Source of the DNA: Kofleriaceae bacterium
Lineage (GTDB): Bacteria > Myxococcota_A > Polyangia > Haliangiales > Haliangiaceae
Direction of reading: 5' to 3'
Length of the DNA stretch: 64,000 bases
NCBI GenBank assembly: GCA_018057825.1
Contig: JAGPCY010000021.1
Coordinates: 62,001 to 126,000, forward strand
Below are positions 36,791 through 48,923 of the stretch, in pieces. The number at the start of each line of letters is the position of its first letter. The stretch's first letter is position 1. The translations under genes and the position numbers were made by a program. The notes beneath the pieces were generated by a model, which was not told where the DNA came from, searched no databases, and saw only the letters and a list, made by a program, of their open reading frames with translations.

Positions 36791-38814
36791 GCCGCCGCGC
36801 TTCCGCCGATCAGCTCGGCCATCCGCGCCAGGACCGCGGCCAGATCGAAGTCGGCCGGCGTGAAGACCGCGCGCACGCCGAGCTCGGTCAAGCGCGGCAG
36901 GTCGGCCTTGGGCACGATGCCGCCGACCACGACCGGGATGTCGGCGCCGCCGCGCGCCGCCAGCGCGGCCATGAGCTGCGCGGTCAGCTCGAGGTGCGAG
37001 CCCGACAAGATCGACACCCCGATCAGATCGGCGTCCTCCTCGACCGCGCTGACCGCGATGTCGTCGGGCGCGAGCCGGATGCCGGCGTAGATCACGTCCC
37101 AGCCGGCGTGGCGGGCCGCGACCGCGATCACCTCGGCGCCGTTGGAGTGGCCGTCGAGCCCGGGCTTGCCGACCACCAGCCGCGGCCGGCGACCGTGGGC
37201 AGCGACGAAGGCCTCGAGCTGCGCCCGCAGCGCCGCCGCCCGCTCGTCCGGCAGATCGAGGCGCTGGCCGTCGACGCCGGTGACCGCGCGGTACTCGCCG
37301 AACACTCCGCGCAGGGCCTCGGCCCACTCGCCGGTGGTGACCCGGGCCAGGGCGCACGCGATCGACGGCTCCATCAGGTTGTCGCCGCGGCGCGCGGCCA
37401 GGACCAGGGCGGCCAGGGTGGCCGCGACCTGACCGGGATCGCGGCGGCGCCGGGTCTCGTCGAGGGCGGCCAGGGCCTGCTCGACCGCCGCCGGATCGCT
37501 GGTGAAGACCCCGCCGTCGCCGCCGGCGGTGAGCGGCGACGCCAGGCCGTCGGTCCAGCGGTTGACCCCGACCACCGGCTGGGCGCCGCTGGTGATCCGC
37601 GTGATCCGCTCGGTCATCGAGCGCACCAGGGCCTGCTTCATGTAGCCGGCCTCGATCGCGGCCTGGACCCCACCCATCGCCAGGATCTGCTCGAGCTCGG
37701 CGCGCGCGCCGTCGGCGATCGCCTGGGTCTTGGCCGCGATGACCGGGTTGCCGTCGAACAGATCGGGGTACTCGAGGAGATCGGTCTCGTAGGCGAGGAT
37801 CTGTTGCAGCCGCAAGGCCCACTGCTGATCCCACGGCCGCGGCAACGACAGCGCCTCGTTCCACGCCGGCAACTGCAGCGCGCGACAGCGGGCCTTGCGC
37901 GACAAGGTCACGCCCAGGGCCTCGATCAAGATCCGCCAGGCGTTGTTCTCGGGCTGGGCCTCGGTCAGGCCCAGCGAGTTGACCTGCACGCCGTAGCGGA
38001 ACAGCCGCAGCTTGGGATCGTCGATGCCGTAGCGGCTGCGGGTCAGCTCGTCCCACAGCTCGGCGAACGCCCGCATCTTGCACATCTCCTCGACGAACCG
38101 GATGCCGCTGTTGACGAAGAACGACAGCCGGCCGACGCACCGCGCGAAGGCCGCGCGATCGATGCGGCCGCGGGCGGCGATCCGATCGAGGAGGTCGACC
38201 GCGGTCGCCAGCGCGAAGCCGACCTCCTGCACCGGGGTCGCGCCGGCCTCCTGCAGGTGGTAGCTGCACACGTTCGACGGGTTCCATTCCGGCAGGCGAT
38301 CGACGCAGTACTCGTAGGTCTCGGCGACCAGGCGCAGCGAGTGGGCCGGCGGGAAGATGTAGGTGCCGCGGGCCAGGTACTCCTTGACGATGTCGTTCTG
38401 GATCGTGCCGCGCAGGCGGGCCTCGGGCACGCCGCGCTCGCGGGCCAGCGCGACGTAGAGCGCCAGGAGCCACATCGCGGTGCCGTTGATCGTCATCGAC
38501 GTGTTCATCCGCTCGAGCGGGATGCCGTCGAACAGGACGTGGAAGTCGTCGAGCGAGTTGATCGGCACGCCGACCTTGCCGACCTCGGGCCGGGCGATCG
38601 GTGCGTCCGACGAGTAGCCACACTGGGTCGGCAGATCGAAGGCGATCGACAGCCCGGTCTGGCCGCGCTCGAGACCGTCGCGGTAGAGCGCGTTCGAGGC
38701 CCGCGGGCTCGAGTGGCCCGCGTAGGTCCGGAAGATCCACGGGGCGTCGCGGGTCGGCGCGCCACCGGCGTCGGTGAGCTGGAAGCCAGGCTCGGGCGGG
38801 GGCTCGGTCGCCAT
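36787..38814 (-). CDS. meaA: B12-dependent acyl-CoA mutase, MeaA (ethylmalonyl/methylmalonyl-CoA mutase) type
   Basis: 675 aa. The barrel domain has RTYAGHSSPRASNALYR, GQTGLSIAFDLPTQCGY, MNTSMTINGTAMWLLALY and NVCSYHLQEAGATPVQE, a pattern closest to MeaA-type mutases. The C-terminal B12 domain carries the base-off motif DGHSNG (in GKPGLDGHSNGAE) and later SILSGSH and VVVGGIVPKAD. It rearranges branched acyl-CoA carbon skeletons using adenosylcobalamin. Whether the substrate is ethylmalonyl-, methylmalonyl- or isobutyryl-CoA cannot be read safely. Single-chain form, followed by meaB. The biotin carrier at 8.6 kb is a possible link to propionyl-CoA metabolism but is far away. Confidence 0.9.
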   Translation of the reverse strand: MATEPPPEPGFQLTDAGGAPTRDAPWIFRTYAGHSSPRASNALYRDGLERGQTGLSIAFDLPTQCGYSSDAPIARPEVGKVGVPINSLDDFHVLFDGIPLERMNTSMTINGTAMWLLALYVALARERGVPEARLRGTIQNDIVKEYLARGTYIFPPAHSLRLVAETYEYCVDRLPEWNPSNVCSYHLQEAGATPVQEVGFALATAVDLLDRIAARGRIDRAAFARCVGRLSFFVNSGIRFVEEMCKMRAFAELWDELTRSRYGIDDPKLRLFRYGVQVNSLGLTEAQPENNAWRILIEALGVTLSRKARCRALQLPAWNEALSLPRPWDQQWALRLQQILAYETDLLEYPDLFDGNPVIAAKTQAIADGARAELEQILAMGGVQAAIEAGYMKQALVRSMTERITRITSGAQPVVGVNRWTDGLASPLTAGGDGGVFTSDPAAVEQALAALDETRRRRDPGQVAATLAALVLAARRGDNLMEPSIACALARVTTGEWAEALRGVFGEYRAVTGVDGQRLDLPDERAAALRAQLEAFVAAHGRRPRLVVGKPGLDGHSNGAEVIAVAARHAGWDVIYAGIRLAPDDIAVSAVEEDADLIGVSILSGSHLELTAQLMAALAARGGADIPVVVGGIVPKADLPRLTELGVRAVFTPADFDLAAVLARMAELIGGSAAA

Positions 38815-38820
38815 GGGCGT

Positions 38821-38826
38821 ACTATA
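38821..38826 (-). promoter_or_regulatory. -10 hexamer TATAGT of the mutase operon
   Basis: On the minus strand TATAGT ends 6 nt before ATG 38814, the clearest leaderless arrangement in the window. Confidence 0.6.
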
Positions 38827-38873
38827 CGCGCCGACCGGTGGCGGCCGGCGGTGAAGCCGGTTAAGGGCGCGGC

Positions 38874-39040
<167 letters not shown>

Positions 39041-39042
39041 GG

Positions 39043-39936
39043 CTAGCTGAGGCGGCGATCGCGGCCCGCGTAGAGGGCGACGCCCAGGCCGAGCATCACC
39101 ACCGCGGTGCCCAGGTACGCGCGCGGCCCGACCCGGATCGCGTCCTCCCACACCGCGTCGACGACCAGCGCGACCACCGGCAGCACGAACACCAGCGTGC
39201 TCGAGGCCATGAGCGACAGCCGCTGCAAGAGCCACAGCCACGCCGCGAACGTGACGATCGAGCCCATCACCGCCAGGTACAGGAGCGCCCAGGTCGGCGC
39301 CGCCGGCGGCGGCCACGGCAGCGCCCGCGGCCCGCGCACCACGACCGCGGCGGTCAGGCCGATCGCCGTCACCGCCAGGAAGATCAGCGTCGACACCAGC
39401 GGGTGCACGCCCTGCCCCTCGCGCTTGAGGATGAACGAGTAGGACGACGAGGCCGCGACCGCGGCCAGGATCATCACCAGCCCGACCGCCTGGTGGGCCG
39501 ACACCTGCCAGCGATCGGCGAAGATCACGCTCACCCCGAAGAGCGCCACCACCGCGCCCGACAGATCGGTGCGCTTGACCCGCTCGAGGCCGGTCGCGCC
39601 GACCAGCGCCGCGAGCATGAGCGGCTGGGTCGCGAACAGGACCGCGGCCAGGCCCCCCGGCACGCGCTCCTCGCCCAGGTAGACCAGGCCGTAGCTGACG
39701 GCGTCGAGGAGCCCGGCCACGCCAAGCCAGGCCCAGGTCCGGCGCCCGCGCGGCCACGGCCCGAGCCGCAGCGCGAGCACCACCGGCGCCAGGAGCGCGG
39801 CGGCCAGGGCGAACCGCAGCGCGGCGGCCTCGAGGGTCGGGTAGCCGCCCGGCCCGGTGCACACCCGGATCACGTACCAAGTCGTGCCCCAGACCAGCGC
39901 GCACACCAGGTAGGCGAGGACGACCACGGGCGGCAT
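39043..39936 (-). CDS. EamA/DMT-family transporter
   Basis: 297 aa with ten predicted membrane spans in two five-helix EamA repeats: first repeat MPPVVVLAYLVCALVWGTTWYVIR through VSVIFADRW, second beginning AVGLVMILAAVAASSSYSFILKR. ALVWGTTWYVIR and LAAVLFATQPLMLAAL are typical EamA strings, and YLGTAVVMLGLGVALYAGR ends the protein. These carriers usually export amino acids or small metabolites; the substrate is not predictable. It is divergent from the pterin dehydratase gene with a 50-bp gap. Confidence 0.88.
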   Translation of the reverse strand: MPPVVVLAYLVCALVWGTTWYVIRVCTGPGGYPTLEAAALRFALAAALLAPVVLALRLGPWPRGRRTWAWLGVAGLLDAVSYGLVYLGEERVPGGLAAVLFATQPLMLAALVGATGLERVKRTDLSGAVVALFGVSVIFADRWQVSAHQAVGLVMILAAVAASSSYSFILKREGQGVHPLVSTLIFLAVTAIGLTAAVVVRGPRALPWPPPAAPTWALLYLAVMGSIVTFAAWLWLLQRLSLMASSTLVFVLPVVALVVDAVWEDAIRVGPRAYLGTAVVMLGLGVALYAGRDRRLS

Positions 39937-39974
39937 AGGTAGCCCGAGCCGCCGCGCTTGTCGATCGTCCGCGC

Positions 39975-39980
39975 TACCCT
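39975..39980 (+). promoter_or_regulatory. -10 hexamer TACCCT before ATG 39987
   Basis: TACCCT ends 6 nt before the pterin dehydratase ATG; leaderless pattern. Confidence 0.45.
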
Positions 39981-39986
39981 GGCGCC

Positions 39987-40334
39987 ATGATCGACCTCGT
40001 CGACCGCTCGGCCCGCGACGTCCCGGCGGCGGCCGGCCGCTTGTCCACGACCGAGCGGCTCGCGCTCACCGCAGGCCTCGATCCGGCGTGGCGCGTGATC
40101 GGCGATCGCCTGGTCCGGCGGTTCGCGTTCTCTGACTTCGCCGCGGCCGCAGCCTGGGCGGCGGCGATCGCGCCGCTGGCCGACGCCGAGGATCATCACC
40201 CGGAGCTGGTGGTGGCCTGGGGCCGGGTCGACGTCACCCTCACCACCCACGACGTCGACGGCCTGAGCGAGCGCGACCTGATCGTCGCCGCCAAGCTCGA
40301 CCGCGCCTACGCTACTCGAGGGTCGAGTCGGTGA
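39987..40334 (+). CDS. phhB: Pterin-4a-carbinolamine dehydratase
   Basis: 115 aa, the usual size. The signature is complete: RRFAFSDFAAAAAWAAAIAPLAD, AEDHHPEL (the HH-P motif of the active site), VDVTLTTHDVDGLSERDL with the third His, and ends AAKLDRAYATR. The enzyme dehydrates 4a-hydroxytetrahydrobiopterin so the pterin can be recycled for aromatic amino acid hydroxylases; no hydroxylase lies in the window. Its last 23 bp overlap the convergent beta-helix lipoprotein gene. Confidence 0.93.
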   Translation: MIDLVDRSARDVPAAAGRLSTTERLALTAGLDPAWRVIGDRLVRRFAFSDFAAAAAWAAAIAPLADAEDHHPELVVAWGRVDVTLTTHDVDGLSERDLIVAAKLDRAYATRGSSR

Positions 40335-41415
40335 CCTGGGGCGGCCCGTCGCCCAGGTAGAAGATGCCGGGGAGGCCGTCGGTCTCGAAGCCGTCCGACG
40401 GGTTGCGCGCCAGGGTCGAGCGATCGATCCGCAGGTGGCCCGTGCGGTCGTTCGACACGAAGAAGATCGCGCCGCCGCCCTCGTTGGCGTGGTTGTCGGT
40501 GATCGCGGTGCCGCACAAGGACAGCGTGAAGGTGTTGCCGTCGTTGTAGATCGCGGCGCCCGAGCCCCCACCGGCGGTGCCGGGCCGGGCCGGGTTGGCG
40601 CCGACGCCGGTGGCGTCGTTCCAGGCGAACAGGCTGTTGATCACGGTGTGCGACACGCCGATCGACGACAAGCCGCCGCCGTTGGCGCAGGTGTTGCCGA
40701 GATCCATGCGGCCGCCGAAGGTCGAGTTCACGACGTAGACCGGCAGCGGCTCGGCCGCGCCCTCGGGCTGATACTGGCTGAGCGTGCGCACCGACGCGCC
40801 GCCGACGTCGGGGCCGTCGCCGTCGCAGCGATTTGCGAAGAACCGGCTGTTGACGATCTTGAACCGGCCGCCGCGCACGAAGATCGCGCCGCCGCCGTCG
40901 GGGTCGAGGCCGGTGGCGTCACCGCCGACGAAGGTCAGGTTCTGCACCGTCAGGCGCGGATGATCCTGGTTCTGGCAGTGCGAGGTGGTCCACACCTGGT
41001 CGGGATCGCAGGTGTTCATGTACAGGATGCGGTGCCGGCCCTGACCGTCGAGCACGACCTTGCCGCCGCCGTCGATCACGATCTCGGGGCCGGTGTCGTT
41101 GACGATCTTGGCGGTGGCCTCCATCGCGATCGTCACCGGGTCGGGCCCGCAGTTGAAGGTGATGACGCCGCCGCGGGCGACCGCGGCGACCACCGCCGCG
41201 CTGGTGCACGACGCCGGCGTGCCATCGCCGATCACGGTGCGCGGGCTCGACACGTCGGCCAGCCCGGCCTCGCTCGGGATCGCGCACGTGCCAGCGGGGT
41301 TGCCGGCCGGCGGACCGTCGGTGGGATCGGCCAGCGGGTTGTCGATGCCGCCGTCGTCCCCGCCGCAGGCGGCCAGGACCGAGGCGAGGGCGCACGCGCG
41401 AAGGACCCAGCGCAT
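40312..41415 (-). CDS. Lipoprotein with right-handed beta-helix
   Basis: 367 aa. Lipoprotein signal with lipobox LAAC (MRWVLRACALASVLAAC) and an Asp/Gly linker. From about residue 95 the chain shows beta-helix rungs: GGGKVVLDGQGRHRILYM, LTVQNLTFVGGDATG, GGAIFVRGGRFKIVNSRFFAN, GSGAAIYNDGNTFTLSLCGT and GGGAIFFVSNDRTGHLRIDRSTL. The GG-A-I-F pattern is that of polymorphic outer-membrane or pectate-lyase-like repeats. No lyase active site is assignable. It follows metX on the same strand but has its own promoter-like box. Confidence 0.82.
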   Translation of the reverse strand: MRWVLRACALASVLAACGGDDGGIDNPLADPTDGPPAGNPAGTCAIPSEAGLADVSSPRTVIGDGTPASCTSAAVVAAVARGGVITFNCGPDPVTIAMEATAKIVNDTGPEIVIDGGGKVVLDGQGRHRILYMNTCDPDQVWTTSHCQNQDHPRLTVQNLTFVGGDATGLDPDGGGAIFVRGGRFKIVNSRFFANRCDGDGPDVGGASVRTLSQYQPEGAAEPLPVYVVNSTFGGRMDLGNTCANGGGLSSIGVSHTVINSLFAWNDATGVGANPARPGTAGGGSGAAIYNDGNTFTLSLCGTAITDNHANEGGGAIFFVSNDRTGHLRIDRSTLARNPSDGFETDGLPGIFYLGDGPPQVTDSTLE

Positions 41416-41421
41416 CGGGCG

Positions 41422-41427
41422 AGGATA
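41422..41427 (-). promoter_or_regulatory. -10 hexamer TATCCT of the beta-helix lipoprotein
   Basis: On the minus strand TATCCT ends 6 nt before ATG 41415, inside the 41-bp gap after metX; suggests separate, leaderless transcription. Confidence 0.5.
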
Positions 41428-41456
41428 CCGCGACGGCTGACGCCGCGGGGCCGCGA

Positions 41457-44178
<2,722 letters not shown>

Positions 44179-44259
44179 GTTCCGCTTTGTAAGATTTCTG
44201 TTCGCTATGTGCGCGGGTCGCGGTCGCTGCACCCCGGGTGCTCGGCCCGCGGTCGGTGC

Positions 44260-44265
44260 TAGACT
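44260..44265 (+). promoter_or_regulatory. -10 hexamer TAGACT before ATG 44272
   Basis: TAGACT ends 6 nt before the lipoprotein ATG; leaderless pattern, divergent from metY. Confidence 0.5.
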
Positions 44266-44271
44266 GGGTCC

Positions 44272-44799
44272 ATGTTGCGTTCGCTGGCTCTCGCCTCCGC
44301 GGTCGTCGCCGCGACCGGCTGCCAGACCTTCGTCGGCATCGAGGACGTCGACGGCCACCTGCCCTACGTCGACGCCGAGTACCTGATCGGGCTCAAGCGG
44401 GCCCGCGCCGACGGCTCGGGCGACGACGTCATCCGCCTGCGCGGCACCGCGACCCTCGATCCCGATCGCCGGGCCCTGACCTTGTCGCTCAATCAGCTCT
44501 CGTTCACCACCGGGCAGAGCGTGGCCGAGAACGCGATCGCCGGCGTGGTCTTCGCCGACGGACCCTCGGCCGAGTTCGATCTGTCGCTGACGATCCAGCC
44601 GGGCGCGGTCGAGGGCACGCTGGCGCCGGCCGACGCCACGGTCAGCGCGCGGATGCGCATGACCCTCGAGGGCGACTTCGCGATCTGCGCGACGCCGGTG
44701 AGCGGCGGGGCCTTGCCGTCGATCGGCTCGATCGTCGTCGACCCGGCGACCGCGACGCCGACCGGCGACCGCTTCGACACCGCGTGCGACGACCTGTAG
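44272..44799 (+). CDS. Small lipoprotein of unknown function
   Basis: 175 aa. MLRSLALASAVVAATGC is a lipoprotein signal with lipobox ATGC; the first mature residues QTFVGIEDVDGHL fit a style common in Polyangia-type lipoproteins. The mature domain is a compact beta protein (RLRGTATLDPDRRALTLSLNQL, FDLSLTIQPGAVEGTL, VSARMRMTLEGDFAICATPV) with two Cys. No family recognised. It converges end to end with the ABC permease gene: the stops are adjacent with no gap. Confidence 0.75.
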   Translation: MLRSLALASAVVAATGCQTFVGIEDVDGHLPYVDAEYLIGLKRARADGSGDDVIRLRGTATLDPDRRALTLSLNQLSFTTGQSVAENAIAGVVFADGPSAEFDLSLTIQPGAVEGTLAPADATVSARMRMTLEGDFAICATPVSGGALPSIGSIVVDPATATPTGDRFDTACDDL

Positions 44800-45890
44800 T
44801 CAGCGCTCGAAGCGAAACCGGGCGATGCCGATCGCCGCGAACACCGCGGTGAAGCCAGCCAGGGCGCCGACCGCCGGCAGGACGTCGGTCAGGCCGGCGC
44901 CGTCGCGGACCAGGAGCTCGAGGTAGCCGTCGAGCGCCCAGGCGTGGGGCACGGCCAGGCCGATCGACTGGAGCAACGGCGGCATCACCGCCCGCGGCAC
45001 CATCGCGCCGCCGAGCAGACCCATGACCAGGAGGCTCACCGAGCCGATCGAGCCCATCCGCTTCTCGCTGCCGCCGACCGCGGCGAACACCAGGCCGAGC
45101 GCGGTGGCGCACGCCACGACCGCGATCGTCAAGACCACCAGGGCGGCGACGCTGCCGCCGATCCGCATGCCGAAGCCGACCACGCCCAGGCCGAACAGGA
45201 ACGTGAACTGCACCAGCCCGACCAGGAAGTACGGCACCAGCTTGGCGACGAGGATGGTCGAGCGCCGCACCGGCGAGGCCAGGATGCGCCGCCAGGTGCC
45301 CCACTTGCGCTCCTCGAGGAAGGCCATGCCGACGGTGAGCGCGAGGAAGAAGCCGAACAAGACGGCGTTCCCCGGCACGGTGAGCTGGAAGCCGGTGACC
45401 CCGGCCAGCTCGCGACGGATCCCGGGCGGGGTCACGACCGCGACCATCGGCTGATCGGCGCCGGGCGGCATCGGCACCACGACCCGGGCGACGATCGCCG
45501 ACACCGCGCCGACCAGCGGCATCCGCACCTGGGTCGGCCCGGCCTGATCGATCGCCAGCTCGGGCGGGCGGCCGGCCAGGGGATCGACGTCGGCGGCGAT
45601 GATCAGCGCGGCGTCGACGTCCTCGGCCGCCACCGCGGCCCGGGCCGCCGTCGGATCGGGCGCGGCGACGATCGTGAACAGCTCGGCGCCGCGGACCGCG
45701 GCGGCGATGGCCTGGGCCCGGGGCGAGGCCGGATCGGCCCACAGCGCGAGCCGCCGGCGATCGTCGCGGTCGCCGCCGCCGAAGATCGAACCGAAGACCG
45801 CGATGAAGACCACCGGCAGGAGGAACATCGTGATCAGGGTCCCGCGGTCCCGGAGCAGGAGCTGGAGATCCTTCTTGATGGCGGCGGCGA

Positions 45891-45894
<4 letters not shown>
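44800..45894 (-). CDS. ABC-2 type exporter permease
   Basis: 364 aa from GTG 45894, which overlaps the ATPase stop (GTGA). Typical ABC2_membrane_3 layout: one N-terminal helix (LITMFLLPVVFIAVFGSIF), a large periplasmic domain (about residues 45-175), then five helices, with EERKWGTWRRILASPVRRSTILVAKLVPYF containing the conserved coupling region and GLLGGAMVPRAVMPPLLQSIGLAVPHAWALDGY the last loop. With the upstream ATPase it forms a drug- or lipid-export type transporter (DrrB/YhiH-like). Substrate unknown. Confidence 0.9.
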
Positions 45895-46819
<925 letters not shown>

Positions 46820-46823
<4 letters not shown>

Positions 46824-47863
46824 GGCGCCACCGACAGCACGACCTTGCCGAACGCGGCGCGCTCCTCGAGGACGCGGTGGCCGTCGGCGGCGGCGGCCAG
46901 GGGCAGGACGGTGTGGACCACCGGGCGCAGCCGGCCAGCGGCGACGTGGCCGAGCACCGCGAGCAGATCGGCCTTGCTGCCCATGGTCGAGCCGAGGATC
47001 TCGAGCTGCCGGAAGAAGACGTGGCGGAGATCGATCGCCGGCGCGAAGCCCGCGGTGGCGCCGCAGGTGACGATGCGGCCGCCGTTTCTGACCGCGCGGA
47101 TCGAGCGCTCGAAGACCTCGCCGCCGACGTGCTCGATCACGACGTCGACGCCGCGCTTGCCGGTGTGAGCCCGCGCCACCTCGGCGAAGTCGTCGCGCCG
47201 GTAGTTGACGACCAGATCGGCGCCGAGCCGGCGCGCCGGCTCGACCTTGTCGTCGGCGCCGACCGTGGTGATGACCTGCGCGCCGTGGAGCTTGGCGATC
47301 TGGATCGCGGCGACGCCGACGCCCGAGCCGCCGCCCTGGACCAGGACCGTGGTCCCCGGCCCGACCTGGCCCTTACGCACGACCATCTGCCACGCGGTGA
47401 GAAACGGCAGGATCGCGGCCGCCGCCTCGGCCCATGGCAGGTCGCCTGGGTACGGCGCCAGGTTGACCCGCGGCACGACGATGGCCTCGGCGTAGCCGCC
47501 CTGGGCGTTCTCGCCGAGGATCCGGTAGTGCCGGCACAGGTTGTCGTGGCCGCTCAGGCACGCGGCGCAGGTGCCACACGACAGGCCGGGCTGGACCACG
47601 ACCCGCGCGCCCAGCGCGACGTCGACCACGCCGTCGCCGAGCGCGTCGACCACGCCGACGATGTCGGAGCCCAGGCGGTGGGGATACTCGAGGTGGAAGG
47701 CCGGGCCGCCGCGCCGCACCCACAGGTCGAGGTGGTTGAGCGCGACCGCCTGGATCGCGACCCGGACCTGGCCGGGGCCGGGCTGCGGCCGCGGGAGATC
47801 GTCGGCCTCGAGGACCTCGGGGCCACCGTGGCGGCGGAGGACCATGGCGCGCATCGTCGACAT
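46820..47863 (-). CDS. Zinc-containing alcohol dehydrogenase / quinone reductase family (MDR)
   Basis: 347 aa from ATG 47863. GroES-like N-terminus (MRAMVLRRHGGPEVLEADDLP), catalytic-zone LGSDIVGVV, structural zinc loop CGTCAACLSGHDNLC, NAD(P)-binding VQGGGSGVGVAAIQIAKLHGA and VVIEHVGGEVFERSIRAVRNGGRIVTCG. These medium-chain dehydrogenases oxidise alcohols or reduce enones; the substrate cannot be deduced. Heads the dehydrogenase-ATPase-permease operon. A TATCGT box lies 7 nt before the start. Confidence 0.9.
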
Positions 47864-47870
47864 GGCGGCG

Positions 47871-47876
47871 ACGATA
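47871..47876 (-). promoter_or_regulatory. -10 hexamer TATCGT of the ADH-ABC operon
   Basis: On the minus strand TATCGT ends 7 nt before ATG 47863; leaderless pattern. It also excludes upstream in-frame codons, which run through the mobile element at 47896-48061. Confidence 0.5.
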
Positions 47877-47895
47877 CACGCGATGGCGTCGGCGG

Positions 47896-48061
47896 TAGGG
47901 GCCCGCGAATGAACAAGTCGGTCGAAGATCGCGGTCGAGGCGCCCGGATGGCAAGGCGCCGAGGAGTGGCGCACACTCTCGGTGTGAAACCGACGAGCAA
48001 CGCCGCCAGCCGGGATGGATCGGCCGCGAGATCGGCTGAGTTGTTCTTTCGCGGGCCCTTA
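47896..48061 (+). mobile_element. MITE-like element, copy 1 (terminal inverted repeats, TA flanks)
   Basis: About 165 bp bounded by TA on both sides. The ends are inverted repeats of about 20 bp (GGGCCCGCGAA-GAACAA type). It carries no transposase. It is nearly identical to the inverted copy at 61481-61644, with only a handful of differences. TA flanks and small size suggest an IS630/Tc1-type non-autonomous element. It fills the gap between the dehydrogenase promoter and the gloB start, ending 9 bp before the gloB GTG. Confidence 0.8.
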
Positions 48062-48070
48062 GGTCGCGGG

Positions 48071-48829
48071 GTGCGAGTCCTCGCCGTCCCCTGCCTCAAG
48101 GACAACTACGCCTACCTGATCGCGTGCCCGGACACCGGCGTCACCGCCGTGGTCGATCCCGGTGAGGCCGCGCCCGTCGAGGCCGCGCTGGCAGCCGCCG
48201 GCCTCGAGCTGTCCGCGGTGTGGGCCACCCACCACCACGCCGATCACGTCGGCGGGATCGCGGCACTGGTGGCCGCGCGCCCCGGGCTCGCGGTCTACGG
48301 CCACGCCTCCGATCGCGGACGGATCCCCCACCTCACCCACCCGGTCGACGACGGCGCGCGCGTGCCGCTCGGCCGGCTGGAGGCCACGATCCTCCACAAC
48401 CCCGGCCACACGCTGGGCGCGGTGAGCTACGTCGTCGACGACGCGGTCTTCACCGGCGACACCCTGTTCGCGGCCGGCTGCGGCCGGCTGTTCGAGGGCA
48501 CGGCGGCGATGATGGCGGCGTCGCTAGGCCGCTTGGCGGCCCTGCCCGACGCGACCCGGGTGTTCTTCGGCCACGAGTACACCGCCGCCAACCTGCGGTT
48601 CGCCGCCGCGGTCGAGCCCAGCTCGTCGGCGATCGCGGCCCGCGCCCACGACCTGCCCGCGACCACCACGCCGTCGACGATCGCCCTCGAGCGCGCGACC
48701 AACCCGTTCCTGCGCGGGGCCGAAGCGACGGTCGCGGCGGCCGCCTTGGCGCGCGAGCCCGGCCTCGCGTCGGACGATCCGGTCGCGGTGTTCGCGGCGC
48801 TCCGACGCTGGAAGGACACGTTTCGCTGA
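48071..48829 (+). CDS. gloB: Hydroxyacylglutathione hydrolase (glyoxalase II)
   Basis: 252 aa from GTG 48071. The metallo-beta-lactamase motif THHHADHVGG, then NPGHTLGAVSY, FTGDTLFAAGCGRLFEGTAA, FFGHEYTAANL and the C-terminal ERATNPFLRG domain are all diagnostic of GloB, which releases lactate and glutathione from S-lactoylglutathione. The length matches the family. The start lies only 9 bp past the end of the mobile element, so the native promoter has probably been displaced or replaced. Confidence 0.93.
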   Translation: MRVLAVPCLKDNYAYLIACPDTGVTAVVDPGEAAPVEAALAAAGLELSAVWATHHHADHVGGIAALVAARPGLAVYGHASDRGRIPHLTHPVDDGARVPLGRLEATILHNPGHTLGAVSYVVDDAVFTGDTLFAAGCGRLFEGTAAMMAASLGRLAALPDATRVFFGHEYTAANLRFAAAVEPSSSAIAARAHDLPATTTPSTIALERATNPFLRGAEATVAAAALAREPGLASDDPVAVFAALRRWKDTFR

Positions 48830-48907
48830 ACCGCGTCCAGGCGCCCACCGGCTGGCCCGACCAGTCGATGCGGCGCGGTTCGTGCCCCGTCGACGACCAG
48901 CCCCGGG

Positions 48908-48913
48908 TACACT
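48908..48913 (+). promoter_or_regulatory. -10 hexamer TACACT before ATG 48924
   Basis: TACACT ends 10 nt before the kinase ATG, leaving only about three to four leader nt. Confidence 0.4.
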
Positions 48914-48923
48914 CTCGACCCGC

